Positions 31,962 through 41,793 of a DNA stretch of 64,000 bases are shown here, in pieces. Position numbers and translations under genes: made by a program. The stretch lies in NCBI GenBank assembly GCA_047967505.1, contig CM106539.1; one strand, 5' to 3'. The stretch is from Dipteris shenzhenensis (taxonomy: Eukaryota; Polypodiophyta; Polypodiopsida; Gleicheniales). The stretch's first letter is position 1; each line of letters starts with the position of its first letter. The notes beneath the pieces are model-generated. The model saw only the letters and a list, made by a program, of their open reading frames with translations, did not search any database and was not told where the DNA came from.

Positions 31962-33753
31962 TTTCTTTTTCAACCATAGCTTTGAAAGCTTTGAAGTGCC
32001 CAAACACTTCACTTTTCTTTTTCATAAAATACACCCACAGTTTTTTGCTGAAGTCATCAATAAATGTGACAAAATAGTGACAGCCTCCAATAGATGCAGC
32101 TTTTGTAGTCCACACATCAGAGTGGATTAATTCCAATGGCTTTTTACTCTCTTGAACATGCCTAGGAAAAGGTTTCCTTGCCTGTTTCCCAAATTGACAG
32201 GCTTCACAAATCTTGTGCATTTCTGCAACCTTGAATATTGGCAATCCTGCAACAATATTTTGGGCTTGCATTGATTTAAGTCGCTGTATATTAACATGAC
32301 CAATGCGTTTGTGCCAGATATCAATATCTGCAACTACACCGGTCCCATGTGCAAACATTGCTGCACTCAATTTAGGCATGTTTGCATCCAACGTAAACAT
32401 CCTGCCCTTCTTCTTTCCTTTTGCTATCAAGCGACCATTATTTTTCATATCCTCAACAAAGCATCCATGAGGATTAAATCTGACCTGCAAGCCCTGCTCA
32501 ACCATCTGACCAACAGAAACCAGGTTCTTGGTGATGTTCGGGACATGAAATACATCAGACAAGTATTTCTTTTTCCCATCCTGCATAGACAAAGGAATTT
32601 TGCCAATCTGCTTAATAGGATGTGCAGTATCATCACCAGTCTCCACAAATCCTGGTTTTTCCATTTTTCTTGCATCCTGCATCCATTCAGCGTGACCTGT
32701 CATGTGGTTTGACGCACCCGAGTCAACATACCACACATCATTGCTTTCTTCTACAATTGTTACAGAATTTGTCATATGCTGCACCATAAACAAATGCTCA
32801 TTTCTTTCATCACCCTGTCTACTAGAGGATGCATAATTGCCTTGCTGCAATTTTCCACTCATAATGTCATTCTGCTTTTTGTAGCAGTTATTAGCCATAT
32901 GACCCATTTTGCCACAATAGTAGCATTCAACATTGCTGTTTGCATTTTGGCTTCTCTGCCATCCACCACGGCCTCTTTGGCTCCCCCTGCCTCTAGAGTT
33001 ACCACGTCCTCCTGCATAGGACTGGTTTTCTTGCGTTTGCTGCATATTCTGATTTCTACCACGGCCTGCAGATCGGCCTCCTCTACCTCTGCCTCTACCT
33101 CTGCCAGCATTTGAGTAGAAGACAGTTTCTTTTGAAGTTCTTGCTGAAGAAGATGCACCCCCATTTCTCTGCTCTTCAGAAATTAGAAGAGCAATCAACT
33201 CCTCAAAATCAGGAAAGTTTTCACGGATGGCAATGGATGTCCAGAACTGTGCATAATCCTTTCCTAGACCATTCAAGGTCACAGAAACCAAATCATCATC
33301 ATCCACTGGCGACCCAATGGAAGCAAGTGCATCTGCAATTTTCTTCACTTTCATGTGGTAGTCATTTATGCTCAAATTTTCTCTCTGCACAACATTGTGC
33401 AACTCCTGTTTGAGTTGCATTTTCCTGGCTTGCGTATTTGTGCTATACATTTTTGCCAAAGTATCCCATGCCTCCTTTGGCGTATTTGCATCCTGAATAT
33501 GCACAATCATGGAGTCCGAAATACTGATAGATAGCCAGTACATAACTTTCCTGGCTCTCTCATGCCATCCTTTGAATGCCTGCATTTCCTGTTGACTGGG
33601 AACATTAGGAAGAATAAGTTCTTCTTCATTTCCTATAATGAATTCCCAATAGCCTTTTCCCATCAAGAAATTCGTCATTCTAAACTTCCATGCCTGGAAG
33701 TTGTTCTTGTCAAGTTTTTCAGTGACAATCTGTGAAAGAGAATCAGATGCCAT
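31962..33753 (-). CDS. Copia A2 Gag-protease-integrase(N) polyprotein, truncated
   Basis: Long open frame of about 600 residues (33768 to 31948). Preferred start is the second Met (MASDSLSQIV, 33753), as copia Gag usually begins near EKLDKNNFQAWKFRM. Order: UBN2-type Gag core (residues about 10-200), an RG-rich stretch (GRGRGRGRGG), knuckle CYYCGKMGHMANNC, protease WYVDSGASNHMT, pre-integrase HHCC (IWHKRIGHVN, CEACQFGKQ) and the first catalytic Asp of integrase (LIHSDVWTT). The last codons, IFFL and stop, come from copia B sequence in another frame. The frame is uninterrupted, which is unusual in this window, so it is the youngest-looking coding segment. It lacks RT and so cannot act alone. 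Confidence 0.92.
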
Positions 33754-34283
33754 TACAGAACACTGCAAAATATTCTGTCACTGCAAAAAACACAGCTTTT
33801 GCCTCACACGGGCAGATCTGCAAAACCGACGAGAGTGGTATTTCACCACACAGTCACTTCCTAGTGACGATTTTGCATCAACAGGCAATAGGCATGAATC
33901 TGCAACTCCCAATATCTCTGCACACAGGCATACGATTCAATTTCTGCGGCACCTTTCCACCGACTAGCCGCGTAGTGGTCGCACAGCAAAAAACAGGGCC
34001 TTTTTCTGAGTGCCTGCGAAGAACTTCCGCCTTCAAAACGGGCCCCGAAACGGCCTCAAACCAGAAAAACAAAGTCACTTAGGGCTTCCCCCTATCCCGC
34101 AACATATACTGTGCTCTCGCCACACCGCGAAGGGCGTCTCAATCTGAAACAGTGTACTCCTGCACTTCTGGCTGTGCTACCTGCAGAGATTTGCTCCCAA
34201 ACTCGAAATAGGAAAGCAACACTGGTCCTCTTACCAGGACACCACGAACTTGGCTTGCTTTCTTGAGCTCCTTACCACGAACA
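33754..34283 (-). other. Copia A2 leader
   Basis: Non-coding stretch between primer site and Gag start; the frames here are shadows. The A1 copy has a similar leader at 35250-35594. Confidence 0.7.
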
Positions 34284-34297
34284 AGGCTCTGATACCA
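34284..34297 (-). other. Primer binding site of copia A2 (tRNA-iMet)
   Basis: Minus strand TGGTATCAGAGCCT follows the LTR CA directly. Confidence 0.92.
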
Positions 34298-34649
34298 TGT
34301 GAAGATAGTGGGAGAGAGGGAAGGAGTCTCACTTGCGGCTTTCTCACAATCACAAATGGGGGAATACACACAAAGGTGGAGGCTGAAAATAGTTTTCCTC
34401 TTCTTAGTTGTGAAAGCCAAAAGAACTCAAGTACAAAGAAATAGAAGAACCCTATATGTGGGTCTCAAACCAAACTCAACTAACTAAGGTGGCATACTAA
34501 CTGAGCCACAAACTAGAGTAGATAAGGATAGCTGTCATCCAGCTATTATTCGTGGGCGGTGTACCAACCGCATCTCCAGCTAACAAGTCGGTGACATAAA
34601 TACACAACGGTCACCCTGCCATATCGCGAGTGAGCTCGATATCTCAACA
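34298..34649 (-). repeat. 5' LTR of copia A2
   Basis: 352 bp, minus strand TGTTGAGATATC...ATCTTCACA; pairs with 2488-2840 and 35595-35947 at the family level. Confidence 0.93.
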
Positions 34650-35594
34650 GATGCACCACCATTTCTCTACTCTTCAAAAATTAGAAGAGCAAACAACTCC
34701 TCAAAATCAGGAAATTTTTCACGGACGGCAATGGATGTCCGGATCTCTGCATAATCCTTTCCTAGACCATTCAAGGTCACGGAAACTAGATCATCATCTT
34801 CCACTGGTGACCCAATGGAAGCAAGTGCATCTACAATTTTCTTCACCTTCATGTGGTAGTCATTGATGCTCATATTTTCTCTCTGCACATTGTGCAACTC
34901 GTGCTTGAGTTGCATTTTCCTGGCTTGTGTATTTGTGTTGTACATTTTTGCCAAAGTATCCCATGCCTCCTTTGGCGTACTTGTATCTTGAATATGCACA
35001 ATCATAGAATCTGAAATATTGATAGATAGCGAGTGCATAACTTTTCTGGCTCTCTCATGCCATCCTTTAAATGCTTGCATTTCCTATTGATTGGGAACAT
35101 TAGGAAGAACTGGTTCTTCTTCATTTCCTGTAATGAACTCCCAATAGCCTTTTCCCATAAGAAAATTCATCATTCTAAACTTCCATGCTTGGAAGTTGTT
35201 CTTGTTAATCTTTTCAGTGACAATCCGTGAAAGAGAATCAGATGCCATTACAGAACAGTGCAAAATATTCTGTCACTGCAAAAGACAGCTTCTACCTCAC
35301 AAGGGCAAATCTGCAAAACTGACAAAAGTGGTATTTGACCACACAGTCACTTCCTAGTGGTGATTTTGCATGAACAGGCAAAGAGGATGATTCTGTAACT
35401 CCCAATATCTTTGTGCATAGGCATACGATGCAATTTCTATGGCAACTTTTCACAGACCTGCAGAGCAGTGGTCGCACAGCAAAAACAGGGCCTTTTTCTT
35501 AGTGCTTGCGGAGAACTTCCGTCGGGCCCCGAAATGGCCTCGAATCAAAAAAATAAAGTTGGTTTGCTTTCTTGAGCTCCTTACCACGATACCA
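34650..35594 (-). pseudogene. Copia A1 Gag fragment and leader
   Basis: Minus strand frame 34667-35080: MQAFKGWHERARKVMHSLS, SMIVHIQDTSTPKEAWDTL, YNTNTQARKMQLKHELHN, INDYHMKVKKIVDALASIG, ending FEELFALLIFEE. It aligns with residues about 60-200 of the A2 Gag and is cut off at the A2 LTR. The N-terminal part (35081-35250) is open except for a stop at the position of SQQEMQ. The leader follows to 35594. The primer site is damaged: relative to A2 about 11 bp (the AGGCTCTG part) are missing next to the LTR. Confidence 0.88.
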
Positions 35595-35947
35595 TGTGAA
35601 GATAGTGGGAGAGAAGGAAAGAGTCTCACTTGTAGCTTTCTCACATACACAATGGGGGAATACACACAAAGATGGAGGCTGAAAATAGCTTTTCTCTTCT
35701 TAGTTGTGAAAGCCAAAAGAACTCTAGTACAAAGAAATAGAAGAACCCTATATGTGGGTCTCAAACCAAACTTAGCTAACTAAGGTGGCACACTAACTGA
35801 GCCACGAACTAGAGTACATAAGGATAGCTGTCATCTAGCTATTATTCATGGGCGGTGTACCAACCGCATTTGTAGCTTAACAAGTCGGTGACATAAATGC
35901 ACAACGGTCACCCTGGCATATCACGAGTGGAGCTCGATATCTCAACA
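35595..35947 (-). repeat. 5' LTR of copia A1
   Basis: 353 bp, same family as the A2 LTR. It lies directly against the copia B LTR fragment. Confidence 0.92.
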
Positions 35948-36089
35948 CACATGGCCCCCATCTAGTGTCCAAACCAGGACCTACCAGATAACTGAGCTAC
36001 TCAAATGCCTTCTCCTCATATGGGGGGTTACAAGTAGAGTTAGCTGGTTCTCGCGTAGTTACACGAGAGTGGAGCATTGATATCTAACA
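35948..36089 (-). repeat. Copia family B LTR fragment
   Basis: 142 bp, the first part of a family B LTR (minus strand TGTTAGATATCAATGCTCCA to GGGGGCCATGTG), cut by A1. Confidence 0.88.
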
Positions 36090-36900
36090 TGCTTGAATAG
36101 GATAGTACTAGATGATGTGGTTAGGTATTTTGAAGGAAGGGTGCCTAGTGATACTCTCTTCAAAGCTAGGAAGCTTGTGGATGATGTGGTGGTAATCATG
36201 CATTTCTATGGTCGTGGCAAGAACGTTGTTGTGAATCCTAGTTTATCGTTGGTGGAATTTTGGCTTAGCACAAGTCATTGACTCACAAGATGAGCTTAAT
36301 GAGCGGGCAATTCAATGCCTAAAAGATGGGAAGGCAATGCCACTTGGTTCCAGTTCTGATAGAAAGATGCAATATGTGGAGATTGGGAACCTATAGTATG
36401 CATGGCATTTTGGCATTACTTTAAGTCTTGTTGAAGAATGGCACACATACAGAAGGATGACTTTGTAACCTAAGTGGAAGGGGATCACTCTCAGCTTGGG
36501 AAAGTTTATGAAGTGGCCATTGCAAAAATGGTTGGGACCTTTTTTGATAACAAGGCTCCACGAGATATGTTATTGTCTTGGTATAATAGAGATGGCCTAA
36601 GGTGTATGTTACTGTCTTGGTATAATAGAGATGTGCCTAATGTGTATGCGTTGAAAGCCCAATCAGTAGTGCCTCCTATGGAGGGTGTAAATCTATTGGG
36701 ACATGTTATGGAAAATTACAAGCTTTAGCATTGGATTGAGGAGGTAGAAAGTGGAGTTGATGCTTTTCACTTTCTTGTGCACCCGAGGTGACCATACTTA
36801 TGGACCAGATGTCATCTTTATTTTGGAGGTGTACTTGGACGGTGTGAGAATTTTGTAGATCGTGTTGCTACAAGTTAAAACACTTCTTAAGAAGGAAGAT
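36090..36900 (+). pseudogene. Unidentified gene-like sequence G, copy 1
   Basis: Plus strand, readable across a few stops and shifts: RIVLDDVVRYFEGRVPSDTL, KLVDDVVVIMHFYGRGKNV, VIDSQDELNERAIQCLKDGK, then after a stop YAWHFGITLSLVEEWHTYRR, KVYEVAIAKMVGTFFDNKAP, ALKAQSVVPPMEGVNLLGHV. A 39-bp tandem duplication at about 36569-36640 repeats MLLSWYNRD. The first 300 bp recur inverted at 37118-37392. I do not recognise the protein; there are no retroviral or transposase motifs. It starts exactly at a copia B LTR end, so its upstream part is missing. It could be a repeated host gene family or a transposon ORF. Confidence 0.45.
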
Positions 36901-37117
36901 TTTCACACATTGGTGGACTTGTACAAGCTTTTCTTTCACAGGAAAGCTTGGAAAGCCTGGTTTGAAAAAGCATGTCAAGAGCTTGATTGATTGAGAAGGT
37001 GTTGTGAATGGTTGAGGGAACTTAGTAAACATAGATGCATGAAGGTTGTTGTCACCACTGAAACTTTGAACTTGCATAGCAAGTTGGAGACACAGTACAA
37101 GTCAGAAGAGATACTAT

Positions 37118-37621
37118 AGGTGCAACTTTCCATCAGAATTGGAACCAAGTGCCATTGGCTTCCCATCTTTCATCTCTTGAATTGTTCCCTTGTCAAAGCT
37201 TATCCTGTGAATCAATGACTAGCTCCAAGACAAATTCCACTAGTGACAAACTAGGATTCACATACTACAACCATAGAAATGCTTTACCACCACATCTTCC
37301 ACAAGCTTTCAAGAGGTCATCACTAGACACCCCTTCTTCAAAAAAAATTGACCACATCATCTAGTACTAGCTCGTTCAACCCCACTTTAATGCCTCTCCT
37401 GGTAGAGATCTCCCTTGAAAACTGCACTAGATAGTTTGTCATATGTAGCTGAGTTGGATACTTTGAAATGTGTGGTTCCAATGCTGCAATAAAAAATCTA
37501 TAGATCCCTTTATAAAACCATGAAAGCCTGGCAAAGTCTCTGCTCTTGCTATCCAAGAGAATGGTATTAGCAAATCATATCATACTTTTGCATCTATAGA
37601 GACCTCGAGCCTTGTGAACAA
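37118..37621 (-). pseudogene. Unidentified gene-like sequence G, copy 2 (inverted)
   Basis: Minus strand: a 72-residue frame 37338-37556 reads DSKSRDFARLSWFYKGIYRF, AALEPHISKYPTQLHMTNYL, VQFSREISTRRGIKVGLNEL and VLDDVVNFF. It then matches copy 1 (KLVEDVVV, FYGC, NPSLSL, VIDSQD, MPLGS) in shifted frames to about 37118. Upstream it runs to the insertion site of element E at 37621, and the frame can be followed beyond E, at about 48844-49000 (SKTVKNRIEV), as expected if E inserted into it. Function unknown. Confidence 0.45.
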
Positions 37622-37631
37622 TGTTGGCAAG

Positions 37632-38327
37632 TGTTAGATATCAATGCTCCACTCTCATGTAACTATGCAGGAACTAGCTAACTCTACTTGTAAGCCCCCC
37701 ATATGAGGAGAAGGCATTTGAGTAGCTCGGTTATCCAGTAGGTCTTTGTTTGGACACCAGATGGGGGCCATGTGTGGCCTGATCACTAGACGGCTTCAGA
37801 TAGAGTTGGCACACCACCAACTAGGCTACATGCAAGTGCAGGAAGGCATCCCTTGACTGACCGCACTGAGGGTAGACGGAGCATTTCCCGAGGCAGCCTA
37901 CTTTCGGGTTGCGGGGCCTGTTTTGAGCCTCAGATGATCTCGAATGGTTCTGGGCCGAACGGACCGGTTCTATCGTATGGTCGATGGCCTATTTTGGACC
38001 CCCAGTCGACCGTTTTGGGCGGACTGGGTCGGTCACCCAATTGAGCCTAACCGACTATGATTGTGGTGGCTATATAAGAGCAAGCCCATGAAGCCCATTT
38101 CATCACTGGCTATAGCAACCTTGATTCGTTAGCATTCAGCCTCCGTCTTCTACTGTTTCCAACATACCATCGAAGCTTCTTTCACAGGAGCGCACGGTTG
38201 GGAGGTAGCGCCATCTATTGTATTAGTTCTACAGTAATCAAATTTTTGATTCTCCATACTATCTTGTTTTCTCTCTTGCATACGAGATCCTGTTATCTGT
38301 TGAGCACACACGTATTATTTTCTTACA
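37632..38327 (+). repeat. 5' LTR of copia C
   Basis: 696 bp, TGTTAGATATCA...TTTTCTTACA, immediately followed by the primer site. Confidence 0.94.
38071..38078 (+). promoter_or_regulatory. TATA box of family B LTR
   Basis: TATATAAG followed by AGCAAGCCC, conserved in the 3' LTR of C (46356-46363) and in B1. Conservation across three LTRs and its mid-LTR position support a promoter role. Confidence 0.7.
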
Positions 38328-38340
38328 TGGTATCAGAGCC
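38328..38340 (+). other. Primer binding site of copia C (tRNA-iMet)
   Basis: TGGTATCAGAGCC directly after the LTR. Confidence 0.94.
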
Positions 38341-38397
38341 TAGACTCTAGCAAGAAGATTTGGTATTGTGTTTTTGTTTGCGAGCAGATTGTGAGAG

Positions 38398-39312
38398 ATG
38401 GCCCAACCCGCAAGACTGCGAATCCCACCATTCGGCGAAAGCGAAAAGTTGGACGGCTCTAACTATCCTCTCTAGAAGTTCAAGATAAAGACCATCCTAA
38501 GCGCATATGAGCTTTGGGACACTGCTACTGGGGTGGATGTGAGGCCGGCCGGATCCAACCAATGCAGGACAACAAATAGTACCAACTACGGATGGGATTC
38601 TCGCGTGGACAAGAAGAAATGCAGATGCGCTGTGTTCTATTGTCTGCAGTGTTAGTGATTCCATCATGGCATTAATTCAACATGTCACCATAGTGAAGGA
38701 GGCATGGACGGCGGTCTTGAAAAATCAGTACAAGACCGTGAATCAGACGCGGATTTAGAATCTGGAGGCTTAACTCGCGAATGAGAAGTTGTCTGAGTCT
38801 GAAGCGGCAGAGAAGTTCATCACTTGGGTGAAGAATTTGCACGATCAGATGACTGCGATTGGCATCACCATCACCAGCGAGAATCTAGCACGAAGGTGCA
38901 TACGGATTCTCCCACCAAAGTACGACGGTCTTGTTACGACGTTGAATATGCAAAACAGAAATCTGCCCCTCAACTTTGAGGATCTCACCACGATGCTTCT
39001 GGAGGAGAAGATGCATCAAAAGACGAGGACTGGAGAACATTCGGCTTTCTGGACCGGATTAAAGAAAGATAAGGGTAAGGACTCTGGTAACCCATCATCT
39101 TCTGATGATAAAAAAAGAAAGAAGAAGATCAAGTGCTTCTATTGCAACAAGGTAGGGCACAAGCAAAATGAGTGCCAAAAGAAGATTGCAGATGAGAAGA
39201 GTAGTGAAGTGAAGAAAGAGTCCAACAACAGCATGCAGATAGTACCTATAGAGCTGTTCGTAGCAATTGACAACATTTGCACAGAGGCAGTTCATGTATC
39301 TACGGATGAACC
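38398..39312 (+). pseudogene. Copia C Gag
   Basis: ATG at 38398, 57 bp after the primer site: MAQPARLRIPPFGESEKLDG then SNYPL, a stop where relatives have Trp (PLWKFK), KFKIKTILSAYELWD, and shifted frames to about 38788. The frame 38789-39312 then gives EKFITWVKNLHDQMTAIG, LPPKYDGLVTTLN, FEDLTTMLLEEKM, a Lys-rich linker and the knuckle CFYCNKVGHKQNEC (39134-39175). The UBN2-like copia Gag layout is clear. The knuckle is intact; the N-terminal half is broken. The frame ends at the protease junction, where a one-base shift separates WI from DSGA. Confidence 0.9.
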
Positions 39313-39822
39313 TTGGATCACATTGACAGTGGTGCATCGCGCCACATGACCAGTCGGAAGGATTGGTATACTTGTTTACAGCCGGTAGGGAATGACATCA
39401 TTGTAGCAGTCGGCAATAATGCAAAATGTCCAGCAAAAGAAAAAGGTACGATTGCTCTCAAGTTAGATGGAGTTGTAAAACAGTTGTCCGATGTTCTTTA
39501 TGTGCCAAATATCAAGAGGAACTTGTTGTCCATTTCTATGATCACGGATCGGGACCTCAAAGTTCAATTCGATAAGAATGGTGCACAGATCCTGGATCTT
39601 CAAGGAAAGGTCATTGGTAAAGGTACACGGCACAACAACATTTACGAACTCTCAGCTTTGAGTGCTCGAGCAGATGTGAAGAACACTAAGTTGTGGCATG
39701 AGAGGTTTGGCCATCTTAACCTTAGTTCTTTGAAGAAGATGCATAAAAGTGAAATGATTGCAGACCTACTAGAAATTTTAGATCTGTCCGATGTATGTGA
39801 AGCTTGCATGATGGGCAAGTAG
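39313..39822 (+). pseudogene. Copia C protease and pre-integrase domain
   Basis: Open frame of 169 residues: protease motif DSGASRHMTSRKDW (catalytic Asp codon 39325-39327), VLYVPNIKRNLLSISM, VIGKGTRHNNIYEL, then LWHERFGHLNLSSLKK and CEACMMGK with the HHCC zinc site. It ends at a stop at 39820-39822 where B1 continues with QHRHPF. The protease part seems intact in sequence but is out of frame with Gag. Confidence 0.92.
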
Positions 39823-40700
39823 CATCGGTAGCCCTTTCCTAAAGAGGCCAGCAGAGCAAAGGCTCTTCTAGAGCTAGTTCACACGGACCTCTAAGGAAAG
39901 ATGGAGACAAAAGTTTTGGGTGGTTCCTTCTACTTCATGATGCTGATCGATGACTACAGTAGAAGGATATGGATATACTTCATGAAGATGAAAGATGAGG
40001 CTTTTAGTAGGTTCAAGGAATGGCATGTAATGGTCGAGAAAGAATTGGGGAGGAAGGTGAAGAAGTTGAGATCAGACAGAGGTGAAGAGTTCACATCGAC
40101 TGAATTCAAAAGTTACTGCAAAAGTCACGAAACCAAAAGGTAGAAACCCCCGCCACATAGATCATAGCAAAATGGAGTAGTAGAACACAAGATGCGCATC
40201 ATCTACAAAATGGGCCAGAGTATGATGAAAGGGAAAGATTTGCCAAAGACTTTCTGAGCTGAAGCATGTAACACGGTAGTTTACATCCTCAATCGTAGCT
40301 ACACAAAGGCTGTGAATGGGATGACTCCACTTCAAGCCTTTTCTGGTAAGAAACCTTCAGCTGCACATTTCAGAGTTTTTGGATGTGACTGTTTTGTGAT
40401 GTCCCTGATGCTACCAAGACCAAATGGGAACCAAAGAGCCGAAAGTGTATTTTCTTGGGCTACAGTGAAGAGGCGAAGGGTTACCGTCTCTATAACCCTA
40501 TTATCAAGAAGGTAATTGTAAGTCGCGATGTGGTCTTCTCAGAACAGCCACATCAATTGGAGGAGGATGCTTCATTCCTAGACAACCAGGACCAGGATAT
40601 CCATCCAGTACCACCACCAATAGCAGACCGAACTCCCCCAATTGTGCTTGGGAGGATTCAAGACAAAGAAGATGAAGAAGAGCCTGCAGAACCACAACGG
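39823..40700 (+). pseudogene. Copia C integrase
   Basis: Catalytic triad visible in separate frames: Asp in LVHTDL (39886-39888), Asp in LRSDRGEEF (40075-40077) and Glu in NGVVEHKMR (40183-40185). The open stretch 39901-40143 covers GGSFYFMMLIDDYSRRIW to FKSYCK. A stop replaces Trp in TF(W)AEACNT near 40258. Then come NRSYTKAVNGMTP, HFRVFGCDCFV, a frameshift, and 40455-40700 with YSEEAKGYRLYNP, SRDVVFSE and the acidic linker. Confidence 0.92.
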
Positions 40701-41421
40701 CAGCGGCCATTCTCGAAGTGGGTAAAGCAACTTTTGGACGGCAGAGAACCTCCAACCATTAAGGAGGAACCATTCGAACACCACTGGTCCAAGAGATTAG
40801 AGGAGCAAAGAAGGGCACAAGAACAGTTTGTCAACTATGCTTTGATGACAGAAGTGATCCGTGCTAATGAACCCAAGTGTCTTGAAGAGGCACAGGGTGA
40901 TGATAGGTGGATGGAGGCTATGCGGTCGGAGTATGGATCCATAATGAAGAACAACACTTGGGACCTTGTGGATCGACCACCAAAACACAAGGTAATCGGA
41001 ACCAAGTGGGTGTACAAGATCAAGTATAAGTCCGACGGCACGTTGGATAAGTACAAGGCTCAGCTCGTGGCAAAAGGATTTGCACAGATACATGGTTTTG
41101 ATTATCAAGATACTTTTGCTCCCACAGCTCGACTGACCACAATTCACAATGTTTTGGCTTTAGCTGCCTAGGGAAGTTGGCCCATGTTTCAGATGGATGT
41201 GAAATCCACCTTTCTGAATGGAGATCTCAAGGAGGAGGTATACGTGGAACAACCACCAGCTTTTGAGATCCTCGGTTTAAAAGGTAAATTTTACAAACTG
41301 AAGAAGGCACTTTACAGGCGAAAACGGGCCCCACGAGCGTGGTACCAGTGAATTGATGCCTACTTTCTACAAAACGGGTTCAAGAGGAGCCCATCTAATG
41401 CAAATTTGTATATCTTCAGAG
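40701..41421 (+). pseudogene. Copia C reverse transcriptase, part 1 (before insertion F)
   Basis: CLEEAQGDDRWMEAMRSEYG, TKWVYKIKYKSDGTLDKYKA, QIHGFDYQDTFAPTARLTT, a stop after [24 protein letters not shown], a stop after RAWYQ, then ANLYIFR where element F interrupts. The frame is collinear with B1. The KALYGLKQAPRAW motif has degraded to [13 protein letters not shown]. Confidence 0.92.
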
Positions 41422-41781
41422 TGTTAAGAAATTGAATGAGACCGCCACTAAGCCTAGGGCTACATGAGATTAGTGTAACAATCATGGAGGATTGAACCAT
41501 ACAAGAAAATCCATAACGGAGAGACAACAACGTAGGCAACACTCAGCAATGTATTCCAATGCTTGATAAACAATACAATGATAAACCTCTTATATAGAGA
41601 GTCTCAAGGCATAAGCCTACTGTGTGGCATCCTCTGATCCACATCCAACTTGTGGTGACCAATGTCCCACATCCATTCATGTAGTCCACATCCTCTTGTG
41701 TGGCTACCATAATTCCCACAAACATACCCCTCTAGGGTACCAACACAATATCCCAACAATTGGACATTGCACATTTCAACA
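41422..41781 (-). repeat. 3' LTR of element F
   Basis: 360 bp; minus strand TGTTGAAATGTG...CTTAACA. A TATATAAGAGG box lies near 41589-41600 on the complement. Confidence 0.95.
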
Positions 41782-41793
41782 CCCCTCCTCAAT
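41782..41793 (-). other. Polypurine tract of element F
   Basis: Minus strand ATTGAGGAGGGG before the LTR. A second PPT-like run TTGAGGGGGAG followed by TGTTGACAG lies about 80 bp upstream (near 41855-41873), possibly a relict LTR boundary. Confidence 0.8.

Larger units (their letters stand above)
31962..34649 (-). mobile_element. Ty1/copia family A, copy A2 (5' half)
   Basis: Minus strand: 5' LTR, PBS, Gag, protease and the start of integrase, then an abrupt join to copia B1 near 31961. The 3' half (RT, RNase H, 3' LTR) is missing here; the corresponding part of the family is seen in A0. Confidence 0.93.

Noticed and set aside
41543-41725. Identical 60-codon ORFs at 41543-41725 and 43890-44072
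   Set aside because: Both lie in the two LTRs of element F; identity reflects the young LTR pair, not a gene.
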